Made by a program: the position numbers and the translations under genes | Shown: positions 1 to 7,472 of the stretch, one piece after another | How the letters are laid out: every line of letters begins with the position of its first letter | Numbering within the stretch: position 1 is the first letter of the stretch | Assembly (NCBI GenBank): GCA_036652735.1 | Contig: JAVVVI010000006.1 | Span: 5,321-69,320, forward strand | Direction: 5' to 3' | Length of the DNA: 64,000 nucleotides | Origin: JAGOGN01 sp036652735 | GTDB taxonomy: Bacteria; Bacillota; Clostridia; Lachnospirales; Lachnospiraceae | The notes under the pieces: generated by a model | The model's input: only the letters and a program-made list of their open reading frames with translations | Database searches by the model: none | Told to the model about the DNA's origin: nothing

Positions 1-936
1 AATAGGGTATACTTTGATTCCCTTTGGTTCAAATTCCTGTTTTAATAAATCAATTGTCTCATTACTGTCTTCATAAATTAAATCCATTTTATTGCCTGCT
101 ATAACCTGTGGCTTTTTTGAAAGCTCCGGATTATAGGCATCTAATTCTTTTAGAATGGCATAAATATCTGCAATGGGATCTCTGCCCTCAATGGAGGCTG
201 CATCCACAATGTGAAGGATGACTTTTGTTCGCTCTATATGACGCAAAAATTCGTGTCCTAAACCAATGCCTTCGGATGCCCCTTCAATAAGTCCGGGTAT
301 ATCTGCAATTACAAAGCCCTGTCCCTCTTCTAAGTCCACTACACCAAGATTTGGGCTTAAGGTTGTAAAATGATAATTGGCAATTTTAGGCTTTGCATTG
401 GTTACTCTGGCAAGGAAGGTTGATTTTCCCACATTTGGAAATCCTACAAGACCAACGTCTGCAATTACTTTTAATTCCATCTGAACTTCAAGCTCTCTGG
501 CCGGTTGTCCGGGTTGTGCATACTTGGGTGCCTGCATGGTTGGGGTGGCATAATGCTGGTTTCCCTGACCGCCTCTTCCACCTTTTAGTATAATTTGTCT
601 GGTATTTCCACCGGACAAATCTGCAATTACCTGTCCACTTTGGAGTTCTTTCAAAATAGTGCCTGCAGGAACTTTGATGATTAAATCATCTCCGCCTTTT
701 CCATGACAGTTTTTCTTTCCGCCTTCTTCTCCACTTTGTGCAACATATTTTCGAATATGCCGGAAATCCGTAAGTGTATTTAAGCTATCATCTACCTGAA
801 AGATAATATCTCCGCCTTTTCCACCATCTCCACCATCCGGGCCACCATCCGGTACATATTTTTCCCGACGAAAACTAACATGTCCATCTCCGCCTTTTCC
901 TGATTTTATATATATTTTCGCATGATCTGCAAACAT
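1..936 (-). CDS. obgE: GTPase ObgE/CgtA, partial (C-terminus beyond window)
   Basis: Ribosome-associated GTPase that acts in 50S subunit maturation and stress control. 312 residues are visible. The glycine-rich Obg fold fills about residues 1-158 (many GGxGG stretches, such as KGGRGGQGN near 119). The G domain follows, with the P-loop GFPNVGKS at 165-172, switch FTTLSPNLG near 190, DIPG at 212-215 and NKMD near 290. The C-terminal part is cut by the window edge; the last visible codon is complete. ATG at 936 is preceded by AGAGGTG at good spacing. It lies downstream of rpmA across a structured 120-nt spacer, in the usual rplU-prp-rpmA-obgE order. The family assignment is secure. Confidence 0.97.
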   Translation of the reverse strand, partial: MFADHAKIYIKSGKGGDGHVSFRREKYVPDGGPDGGDGGKGGDIIFQVDDSLNTLTDFRHIRKYVAQSGEEGGKKNCHGKGGDDLIIKVPAGTILKELQSGQVIADLSGGNTRQIILKGGRGGQGNQHYATPTMQAPKYAQPGQPARELEVQMELKVIADVGLVGFPNVGKSTFLARVTNAKPKIANYHFTTLSPNLGVVDLEEGQGFVIADIPGLIEGASEGIGLGHEFLRHIERTKVILHIVDAASIEGRDPIADIYAILKELDAYNPELSKKPQVIAGNKMDLIYEDSNETIDLLKQEFEPKGIKVYPI

Positions 937-966
937 TTTTTCACCTCTCAAAGTTAACTATCAAAA

Positions 967-1026
967 GTGCGTATCAAAAAATTATATGATTTTGTTTCAT
1001 GGGACGCACCTCCCCATGAAACAAAA
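967..1026 (-). promoter_or_regulatory. Structured obgE leader: 14-bp hairpin with possible pseudoknot
   Basis: On the minus strand, TTTTGTTTCATGGG (+ coordinates 1013-1026) pairs perfectly with 990-1003, giving a 14-bp stem with a 9-nt loop. The loop contains GTGCGT (1004-1009), which is complementary to ACGCAC just downstream (967-972), so an H-type pseudoknot could form. The loop also contains GGAGGTG, resembling a ribosome binding site. It could be a second terminator or a regulatory leader for obgE; the sequence alone does not decide. Confidence 0.45.
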
Positions 1027-1055
1027 TAGACCCGGCCGTATAACAGTCGGGTCTA
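1024..1055 (-). terminator. Terminator or attenuator after rpmA
   Basis: TAGACCCG (1048-1055 on the minus strand) pairs with CGGGTCTA (1027-1034), and the minus strand then runs into TTTT. It starts about 10 nt past the rpmA stop. The U-tract is short and runs into the next stem, so termination is probably partial, letting some transcripts reach obgE. Confidence 0.55.
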
Positions 1056-1064
1056 CAGGTCATC

Positions 1065-1355
1065 TTATTTTTCACAAGTGATTGGATGTACGGAAGCCTG
1101 TTTCTTAGATCTTCCAACTCTTTCAAATCTTAAAACTCCATCAACTAATGCGAATAAAGTGTCATCGCCACCGCGTCCTACGTTGGTTCCCGGATGGATT
1201 TTGGTTCCACGCTGTCTATAAAGAATATTTCCAGCGGTTACAAATTGTCCGTCTGCACGTTTTGCGCCCAATCTCTTTGAATTGGAATCTCTACCATTCT
1301 TAGTAGAACCCACTCCCTTTTTATGAGCGAAAAACTGAAGGTTCATTTTCAACAT
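1065..1355 (-). CDS. rpmA: 50S ribosomal protein L27
   Basis: Large-subunit protein whose N-terminus reaches the peptidyl-transferase centre. 96 residues, the family length. It has the Firmicute N-terminal extension MLKMNLQFFA before HKKGVGSTKNGRDS; in Staphylococcus aureus the equivalent extension is cut off by Prp just after the Phe-Phe pair. The core motif GNILYRQRGTKIHPG is intact. It sits 3 nt downstream of prp, so protease and substrate are co-translated. Identity is secure; cleavage here is inferred from the family. Confidence 0.98.
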   Translation of the reverse strand: MLKMNLQFFAHKKGVGSTKNGRDSNSKRLGAKRADGQFVTAGNILYRQRGTKIHPGTNVGRGGDDTLFALVDGVLRFERVGRSKKQASVHPITCEK

Positions 1356-1358
1356 TTC

Positions 1359-1688
1359 TTACACCTCCTTGAAGTTAAGAATTATATACTTCTTACCATA
1401 ATTTTCCTGTATTCCTGTTAAGCCTAAAACTAAGGACTCCATAATCAGACTTGCTTTCTCTGTTGGTTCCTTTGAGAGTCGGAATATAATCTCTCCGGTT
1501 TCTTCATTTGACTCTACACTACAGTCGTCCTCTGTAAGCAAATCAATGGAATTAATTGCATTTAATACTAAGGCAGATACCCCGGCACAAATAATATCTC
1601 TTCCATGACGTGCATAACCGGAATGACCAATACTGTCAAATCCAATGAGATTGGAATTCTTATTTTTGTAAAATTTAATTGTTATCAT
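1359..1688 (-). CDS. prp: Ribosomal-processing cysteine protease Prp
   Basis: Cysteine protease (YsxB/Prp family, formerly DUF464) that removes the N-terminal extension of L27. 109 residues. The catalytic pair is visible: His22 in IGHSGYARHGRD and Cys34 in IICAGVSAL, the same numbering as the S. aureus enzyme. It lies between rplU and rpmA, as in other Firmicutes, and its substrate gene starts 3 nt downstream. Essential where tested in S. aureus. Confidence 0.96.
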   Translation of the reverse strand: MITIKFYKNKNSNLIGFDSIGHSGYARHGRDIICAGVSALVLNAINSIDLLTEDDCSVESNEETGEIIFRLSKEPTEKASLIMESLVLGLTGIQENYGKKYIILNFKEV

Positions 1689-1704
1689 AACAATCGTCCA
1701 TCAA

Positions 1705-2013
1705 TTATGCATTGATTTTTTCAATCTTTACTTGAGTAAAAGCCTGTCTATGACCATTTTTCTTATGGTAACCGGATTTTCTCTTGTACTTATAAACAAT
1801 TACTTTTTTGCTTCTGCCTTCTTTTACTACGGAAGCAGTAACGGTTGCTCCTTCAACAATTGGTTCTCCAACTGCAAGTGTTCCGTTGTTTAATGCTAAT
1901 ACCTGATCAAATGTAACAGTCTCTCCGGCATCAACTCCAAGCTTTTCAATGGTAATGATATCGCCTTCAGCTACTTTGTACTGTTTACCACCTGTTGCTA
2001 TAATTGCGTACAT
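1705..2013 (-). CDS. rplU: 50S ribosomal protein L21
   Basis: Large-subunit ribosomal protein, 102 residues. The N-terminus MYAIIATGGKQYKV and the C-terminal basic motif KYKRKSGYHKKNGHRQ are typical. The frame stays open upstream, but ATG at 2013 is chosen because AGGAGGTG stands just before it and the family begins exactly there; the upstream part is the leader RNA. First gene of the rplU-prp-rpmA unit, with its own promoter at 2097-2125. Confidence 0.98.
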   Translation of the reverse strand: MYAIIATGGKQYKVAEGDIITIEKLGVDAGETVTFDQVLALNNGTLAVGEPIVEGATVTASVVKEGRSKKVIVYKYKRKSGYHKKNGHRQAFTQVKIEKINA

Positions 2014-2090
2014 ATGGCACCTCCTATTTATCATTACTCGCCAATTATGGTGCTGCAAATCGCAGACTTCAACCTCATTGTGCGGCATAC
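2014..2090 (-). promoter_or_regulatory. L21 leader RNA (5' UTR of rplU)
   Basis: About 75 nt lie between the predicted transcription start (near 2090) and the L21 start codon. The minus strand carries GCCGCACAATGAGG, then GCGATTTGCAGC and TTGGCGAGTA, blocks that match my memory of the Firmicute L21 leader family, in which L21 is thought to control its own operon. A covariance-model search would settle it. Confidence 0.65.
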
Positions 2091-2096
2091 TAGAGT

Positions 2097-2125
2097 ATGA
2101 TAGCATAAAACACGATGCTCGTCAA
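2097..2125 (-). promoter_or_regulatory. rplU promoter, sigma-A type
   Basis: Minus strand: TTGACG (2120-2125), 17-bp spacer, TATCAT (2097-2102) with an extended -10 TG one base upstream. The -35 box overlaps the stop codon end of the RNase G gene, so rplU-prp-rpmA can be transcribed separately from the upstream genes. Confidence 0.8.
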
Positions 2126-3345
2126 TGTTTTTCATAAAAAAATAGTTGTTCATAGAGGGGTTTATTTACCTTTTTACGTGTAACCTCAACTAAGCCAAGT
2201 TTGGTCATGTCTATAACTGTGGTGGGGATTGGATCCTGAGAACAGTCCTGCCTTAATACCCGCATTAATTCTTCTTTACTTTCTTCTGCTCTCATATCAA
2301 TAAAATCAATCATACAGATTCCGGAAATATTACGTAACTTTAATTGCCGTGCGATTTCCTTCCCGGCTTCCAGATTAATGTTTAAAAAGTTTTCCTGTGG
2401 ATTCTTTCGTGAGATATTTTTTCCACTATTCACATCAATTACGGTCATTGCTTCTGTATGCTGAATAATAAGGTAGGCTCCTGATTTTAGCCAGACTTTT
2501 TCATTGAGTGCATCCTGTAGTTTGGATTCTATGCCATAAAGCTTTTTCAATGGATAAGAAGGATCTTCATAGAACTGAAGCAGTCCCAGATCTTCCGGTT
2601 GTTGTTCGGACAGGTAGCGGTGTATTTCCTCATAGATCTGGGGATCATCCGTTATTATTTTCGTCTCTCCATTGGAATAAAGACCTTGGATTCTTGTTAA
2701 AAAAGAAGGTCCCCTTTTATATAGACAACTATAACAGGTCCGATGCATTCCCGTTGCAATCAGGTTGTCCAGCTGTTCTTTCAGACGGTTGCATTCTTCT
2801 TCCAAGACTTCTTTTTTAACAAGGGAAGCATTGGTTCTAAGTATTCTGCCATAGGGAAAGTCCGGTGTCTCATTCATAAATTCTTGAAGATGAGTACGAA
2901 GTTCGCCTTTTATCTTTGCAGATACGCCCACCTTTTTGTTCCCTGTAGTTAAGACCATATATTTTCCGCTTAAATTCAAATTCGTGGTGATGGTTGGACC
3001 TTTTGTCTTTACGCTGTCTCGGATTACCTGAACCAGTACCTCATCTCCCGGGGTAAGCTTGGTACCGGAAGATTGTTTGGTGTAGATGGGGTTATGGTTA
3101 TCTTCTAGGGGGAGATAACATACGAGTCCATCCTGAATCTCTACAAAGGCAGCATTCAAATTCTTAATGATATCTTTGACACGCCCCACATAGATGTTCC
3201 CTACAAGGGCGGTCTTGGTTACCGGTTCGCAGTTAACCTCCATTAAAGTCGTATGATTAAAAAAGCAAGTCACGTAATAATTCAATTCGGTTTGATGTGT
3301 AACGAATTCCAGGGGAGTTTTCGTTACCAGGAATGTATTACTCAA
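2122..3345 (-). CDS. rng: Ribonuclease G/E family endoribonuclease
   Basis: Endoribonuclease that trims rRNA and mRNA. About 407 residues from a TTG start at 3345. N-terminal S1-like RNA-binding domain (VGNIYVGRVKDII ... AAFVEIQ), then the RNase H-like/5'-sensor region and the catalytic DNase I-like part with the metal-binding aspartates in MTVIDVNSGK and ICMIDFIDM. The protein ends soon after LGLVEVTRKKVNKPLYEQ, so the Zn-link cysteines (CPxC) and C-terminal domain of E. coli RNase G (489 aa) are absent. Longer starts are open, but the TTG fits the family N-terminus and overlaps the upstream stop. Its Shine-Dalgarno is weak, suggesting translational coupling. Confidence 0.85.
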   Translation of the reverse strand: MSNTFLVTKTPLEFVTHQTELNYYVTCFFNHTTLMEVNCEPVTKTALVGNIYVGRVKDIIKNLNAAFVEIQDGLVCYLPLEDNHNPIYTKQSSGTKLTPGDEVLVQVIRDSVKTKGPTITTNLNLSGKYMVLTTGNKKVGVSAKIKGELRTHLQEFMNETPDFPYGRILRTNASLVKKEVLEEECNRLKEQLDNLIATGMHRTCYSCLYKRGPSFLTRIQGLYSNGETKIITDDPQIYEEIHRYLSEQQPEDLGLLQFYEDPSYPLKKLYGIESKLQDALNEKVWLKSGAYLIIQHTEAMTVIDVNSGKNISRKNPQENFLNINLEAGKEIARQLKLRNISGICMIDFIDMRAEESKEELMRVLRQDCSQDPIPTTVIDMTKLGLVEVTRKKVNKPLYEQLFFYEKH

Positions 3346-4054
3346 TGTTCTCGCCCAATGAATCCAGACTATAGAATGTTCCATCCAGGTTTGCATATAC
3401 TTCCAGACGATGTTCCTGAAAATCGGTTTCCACATAGTCCTTCTTTAGAAATTCAAAAAAAGCTGCCATTACAAGTCCCGGTTTAATATTCTCAGTGCTT
3501 CCGGTTGCTAGTTGCATAAATATGCCCTGGTGATCATTCATACAAAATGGCTTAAGCTGATACACACAATCTTTTAGGTTTAAAAGGACTTCATTTTTCT
3601 TTGTTTTCTTGGTAATTAAGATTTCATCCCGGTCATCAAAAAATGCCTTCAACTGGTCTCTCACTGTGTCTTCTGATGAAAATCCAGGGGTGGACTGCTT
3701 GGGATAAATGAAATAATCCGCAGCACTTACTAATGACATTGCATTCTTCCCATTATCCGGTAGCTTTTTATAGGAGAGCACTTCTACCCCATCTACCATA
3801 ACGCTGTTTAAGGCAGCAATAGCTGCTGCGGAAGAGCAGACCTGATTTACTTCAATATCCAGATACTCCCCCTGACTTGTAATTCCAACGCCTAAAGGCG
3901 CGGCAAATGACATAATCTGATGGGGACTATAACCACCGGAATAGGCAATATCAATCTCTGCACGTTTCATTGCTTTTTGAAAATATCGCATGATATCTAA
4001 ATGACCAATAAATTTCATAACACCTGTTTTTGCGAATTTAATTCTGATCTTCAA
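3338..4054 (-). CDS. TIGR03936 family radical-SAM-linked protein (DUF2344)
   Basis: Function unknown. 238 residues from a TTG start at 4054 with a strong GGAGGTG site. The N-terminal signature KIRIKFAKTGVMKFIGHLDIMRYFQKA is typical of DUF2344, a domain found fused to, or beside, TIGR03960 radical-SAM proteins. The start lies 17 nt inside the end of the radical-SAM gene, and its own 3' end overlaps the RNase G start, so three genes are translationally linked. Context suggests work on RNA or the ribosome, which is inference. A longer GTG start at 4087 is possible but lacks a good ribosome site. Confidence 0.85.
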   Translation of the reverse strand: MKIRIKFAKTGVMKFIGHLDIMRYFQKAMKRAEIDIAYSGGYSPHQIMSFAAPLGVGITSQGEYLDIEVNQVCSSAAAIAALNSVMVDGVEVLSYKKLPDNGKNAMSLVSAADYFIYPKQSTPGFSSEDTVRDQLKAFFDDRDEILITKKTKKNEVLLNLKDCVYQLKPFCMNDHQGIFMQLATGSTENIKPGLVMAAFFEFLKKDYVETDFQEHRLEVYANLDGTFYSLDSLGENIE

Positions 4055-5903
4055 AGCAGACACCTCCTCCAAATTCAGCTGCACCACAACCCGAACATTG
4101 CATACGGCAGTTTGGTGTTGTTTTTTCTTTTTGTGAAGTCTGATATTCCCTCCACAAAAATTCTTTGTTTACACCGGTATCAATGAAATCCCATGGAAAA
4201 ACTTCATCTTCTGTTCGTTGTCTTGTACAATAAAAGTCCATATCAATACCACATTCTTCAAAGGCTTCCAGCCAGCGGTTTCCCTTGAAATATTCACTCC
4301 AGGCATCAAAGACACATCCTTTTTCATATGCTTTTAAAATAACTGGGGCAATTTTTCGATCTCCACGGGCAAGAATGCCCTCTAGGATTGTCACATCTGC
4401 TTCGTGCCAGTTATACTTCATACTTTTTTGATTTAACTGGGTTTTCATATGATCGTTCACCACTTTGGCGCGACGTAAAAATTCATCTTTGCTGCACATT
4501 GGAACCCATTGGAAGGGAGTAAAGGGTTTGGGAACAAAGAAGGAGGTGCTTATGGTAATCTGGCATCTTCCATTCCTTTGCTCTTTTGGAATCTCATAAT
4601 AGCGTTCCGCAATCTTTTCAGCCAGTTCCGGGATTCCCTTTTGATCTTCTTCTGTCTCTGTTGGCAGCCCCAACATAAAATATAGTTTTACTTTCTGCCA
4701 GCCGCCATCAAATGCCAGACCGGCTCCATTTACAATAAGTTCTTCGGTAAGCCCTTTATTAATCACATCTCTCAGTCTTTGTGAACCGGCTTCCGGTGCA
4801 AATGTAAGACTGCTTTTTCGAATATCCTGTATCTTACCCATCACTTGCAACGAGAAGGCATCTATGCGAAGAGAGGGCAGAGATACGTTTACCCCCTTAC
4901 CTTTATAGGTTGTAATTAAATATTCAATTAATTCTTCCAGCTGGGAATAATCACTTGAACTTAAGGAACTTAGGGAGATTTCCTCATGTCCGGTGCTTTT
5001 TAGCATTTCATCTGCGATTGCTTTTAATTCTTCTACCTTGCGTTCTCTGGTTGGCCGATAGACCATTCCTGCCTGGCAGAAACGACACCCTCGAATACAG
5101 CCTCTTTGAATCTCCAATACCACTCGATCCTGGGTGGCTTTGATAAATGGAACCAGGGGATGTTTGGGATAGCCAATTTCTTCCGGATTCATTACGATTT
5201 GTTTCTTAATGGTGGAAGGGGTTGTCGCTTTCATTGGTTGAAAGGATTGTATGGTTCCATCGCTTTGATACGTAACCGTATAAAGAGATGGCACATAGAT
5301 TCCGGGAATCTGTCCGGCAAGTTCCAAGAAGGCTTCCCTTGAGGTATTCCTGCACTGGCAGTCTTTATATAGGTCAAATAAAGAATCATAAACAACTTCG
5401 CCTTCACCAATATAAAATAAATCAAAAAAATCCGCAATGGGTTCCGGATTATAGGAACATGGTCCTCCTCCAATTACCAGGGGATCCTGCATGGTTCGAT
5501 CTTTGGAGAGAAAAGGAATCTGACTCAAATCAAGAATCTGCAGCACATTCGTGTAACACATTTCATATTGCAATGTGATTCCCAAAAAATCAAACGCTCG
5601 AATTGGTTCCTGGGTTTCCAGTGAAAAAAGTGGAATCTGTTCTTTTTTCATAAGTTCTGCCAGATCCGGCCATGGAGAATATACCCGTTCACAATAAACA
5701 TCCTCCCGTTGATTAAATTGATCATATAAAATTTGAATGCCCAGATGTGACATTCCGATTTCATATACATCCGGAAAGCACATTGCAAATCGAATTGCGA
5801 CTTGTTCCGGATCCTTTTTTACCATATTTACTTCATTTCCAATGTAACGGGCCGGACGGTCAATTTTTAAAAGTATTTCATCTGAAAGTGCTAATTTACT
5901 CAT
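4038..5903 (-). CDS. TIGR03960 family B12-binding radical-SAM protein
   Basis: Radical-SAM enzyme with unknown substrate, 621 residues. An N-terminal cobalamin-binding-like Rossmann region (about 40-200) includes FPDVYEIGMSHLGIQIL. The [4Fe-4S] motif CxxxCxxC is Cys269, Cys273, Cys276 (GCIRGCRFCQAGMVYRPTRE). The radical-SAM barrel follows to about 500, and the C-terminus carries another Cys set (CRMQCSGCGAAEFGGGVC). It overlaps the DUF2344 partner by 17 nt. The pair sits upstream of RNase G and L21/L27 genes, an order I recall as common in Clostridia. Family assignment is firm; the reaction is not known to me. Confidence 0.9.
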   Translation of the reverse strand: MSKLALSDEILLKIDRPARYIGNEVNMVKKDPEQVAIRFAMCFPDVYEIGMSHLGIQILYDQFNQREDVYCERVYSPWPDLAELMKKEQIPLFSLETQEPIRAFDFLGITLQYEMCYTNVLQILDLSQIPFLSKDRTMQDPLVIGGGPCSYNPEPIADFFDLFYIGEGEVVYDSLFDLYKDCQCRNTSREAFLELAGQIPGIYVPSLYTVTYQSDGTIQSFQPMKATTPSTIKKQIVMNPEEIGYPKHPLVPFIKATQDRVVLEIQRGCIRGCRFCQAGMVYRPTRERKVEELKAIADEMLKSTGHEEISLSSLSSSDYSQLEELIEYLITTYKGKGVNVSLPSLRIDAFSLQVMGKIQDIRKSSLTFAPEAGSQRLRDVINKGLTEELIVNGAGLAFDGGWQKVKLYFMLGLPTETEEDQKGIPELAEKIAERYYEIPKEQRNGRCQITISTSFFVPKPFTPFQWVPMCSKDEFLRRAKVVNDHMKTQLNQKSMKYNWHEADVTILEGILARGDRKIAPVILKAYEKGCVFDAWSEYFKGNRWLEAFEECGIDMDFYCTRQRTEDEVFPWDFIDTGVNKEFLWREYQTSQKEKTTPNCRMQCSGCGAAEFGGGVCFEDQN

Positions 5904-5936
5904 GCGTTCTCCTTAATTCTTACGTTTATAATACGC

Positions 5937-6095
5937 TTATTTTAACATAGTTACCGCTAATAAATCAAATATCTCTTGTGTAGGATACTTATAAATTGCA
6001 ATGTTATTCCGATCACAGTATACAAAGCCTATAAAAAGCAGAACTGATACTATAAGTCGAAGCTTAAAGCCCATGGAACGGTGAGATTTTTGCAA
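5937..6095 (-). CDS. Possible small membrane protein, 52 aa
   Basis: Unrecognised short ORF in the 250-nt gap between the HisIE-like gene and the radical-SAM gene. TTG at 6095 has GGAG 10 nt upstream; an internal ATG at 6074 is an alternative without a ribosome site. It encodes a basic N-terminus, one hydrophobic segment (LRLIVSVLLFIGFVYC, about residues 13-28) and a polar tail that includes YKYPTQEIFDLLAV. A basic-hydrophobic-polar order over 52 codons in AT-rich DNA suggests a real single-pass or secreted peptide, but chance cannot be excluded. Confidence 0.4.
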   Translation of the reverse strand: MQKSHRSMGFKLRLIVSVLLFIGFVYCDRNNIAIYKYPTQEIFDLLAVTMLK

Positions 6096-6153
6096 AATAA
6101 AAATGCTCCATTCTTTTTTTCTATACTATGCCTGTATGGTTTCATTATTCCAA

Positions 6154-7443
6154 CTAGCGCTGAATTAATTCCGAAGTAATATCTTCCCATCGAAGATCCT
6201 GCTCGGTCATTAACACCATAAGATGATAAATGAGATTGGTAATATCGGTTCGAATGCCTTCTACATCATTGTTTTTGGATTCAATAATCAGCTGGGTGGC
6301 TTCTTCCCCTAATTTTTTCAGAATCTCATCCATTCCCATTTCATACAGATAATTGGTGTAAGAACCTTCTTTTGGATTCTTCTTACGATTACGGATGACA
6401 TTATATAAATTTTCAAATACCTTAAAGGTATTTTTTTCCTGATAGTCTTTTCGCACAATTTCCTGAAAAAAGCAGGAATAATTACCGGTATGGCAGGATA
6501 CACCAATTTGGGATATTTTTGCAAGCAAAGCCTTTTTATGGCAGTCAACCGTTAAGGATTTTACATATTGAAACTGTTCACTTGCTTCTCCCTTTAAATC
6601 CACTTCACCGGTTCTTGGATTGTAATAGGTCATCTTGCCAAGTTCCATGGTATCATTGAATGCCTGTTCATTCATATAACCAAAGGTTAAAACCTCACTG
6701 GTGGAGTAATCCTGTGCAATAACAGCAATTAATCCATCCGAATCATGATTAAACTCTTCCCATTTTAAGGTGGAGGCAAAGCGGTTCATGGGTAGACCAC
6801 AGCGAATCAGCTCATTCTTTAATATCATAACATCTGTTTTTAGATCATTCAGAAGCAGTCCACCAACTCCTTTTACCGTTGGTAAATTCAGTGCATCTAC
6901 ATAATCACTGGTACTTGTTGAGGCTAACAGGGGCGTAAAAGGAAGATCGGTTAAATTGCAAACCGCATCCACAATTTCATCATTGATCACAATAATTTCA
7001 TCAAACGTAGCTTCCATCAAATCTTTTTGTTTAAAAAGCACATCAACTTTAGCAAGTGAAAGTGTCAGCTTATCTATTCCAAACCGTTTGACGCCTTCCT
7101 GGGTAAATCGAATAAATTCAGGATTGGAACTATCCAAAATAACTTTCGTGCAGCCGGCAAAGATCAAAGCTTGAATCTCACTTAAACGGGTAATGTTTCC
7201 GGCTCCATATACCGGAATCTCAAAAATTCGATTTAACTCTTTTATTTTATGAAGTGTGGCCTCTTTTTCTTTTATCGTTTCGGATAAATCAAAAATAAAA
7301 ATTTTATCAATACCACTGTCATTATATAATTTTGCAATATCAGAGGCTTCCCCCAGGGGCGAAACATCATCAAAATTTGTAACAGCTTCCCCATTTTTCA
7401 AAAAAAGGGTTGCAACTAAATCTTTTCGTTCCATGTTAAACAC
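6154..7443 (-). CDS. hisIE: HisA/HisF-like - HisI - HisE fusion, probably catalytically impaired
   Basis: 429 residues in three parts: a HisA/HisF-like barrel (about 1-220), a phosphoribosyl-AMP cyclohydrolase (HisI) domain (about 225-330) and a phosphoribosyl-ATP pyrophosphatase (HisE) domain (about 340-429). Key residues differ. The barrel has LVATLFLKNG where HisA/HisF carry the catalytic Asp. HisI has DCHKK where the Mg site is DCDxD, and ASEQ for TSG, though the zinc cysteines (DC, SCHTG, SCFF) remain. HisE has GEEATQ for GEExxE and DITNLIYH for ExxDLxYH. The frame is intact and the gene stands alone, away from other his genes. It may be a regulator or relic rather than a working enzyme; a second ATG is at 7434. 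Confidence 0.8.
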   Translation of the reverse strand: MFNMERKDLVATLFLKNGEAVTNFDDVSPLGEASDIAKLYNDSGIDKIFIFDLSETIKEKEATLHKIKELNRIFEIPVYGAGNITRLSEIQALIFAGCTKVILDSSNPEFIRFTQEGVKRFGIDKLTLSLAKVDVLFKQKDLMEATFDEIIVINDEIVDAVCNLTDLPFTPLLASTSTSDYVDALNLPTVKGVGGLLLNDLKTDVMILKNELIRCGLPMNRFASTLKWEEFNHDSDGLIAVIAQDYSTSEVLTFGYMNEQAFNDTMELGKMTYYNPRTGEVDLKGEASEQFQYVKSLTVDCHKKALLAKISQIGVSCHTGNYSCFFQEIVRKDYQEKNTFKVFENLYNVIRNRKKNPKEGSYTNYLYEMGMDEILKKLGEEATQLIIESKNNDVEGIRTDITNLIYHLMVLMTEQDLRWEDITSELIQR

Positions 7444-7472
7444 AACCTTTCATTTTCAAGTTCAAGCGATTG

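Noticed and set aside
6096..6153. CATAGTATA upstream of the 52-aa ORF as a sigma-K -10 box
   Set aside because: The -10 fits CATAnnnTA but no AC motif stands at the right distance upstream.
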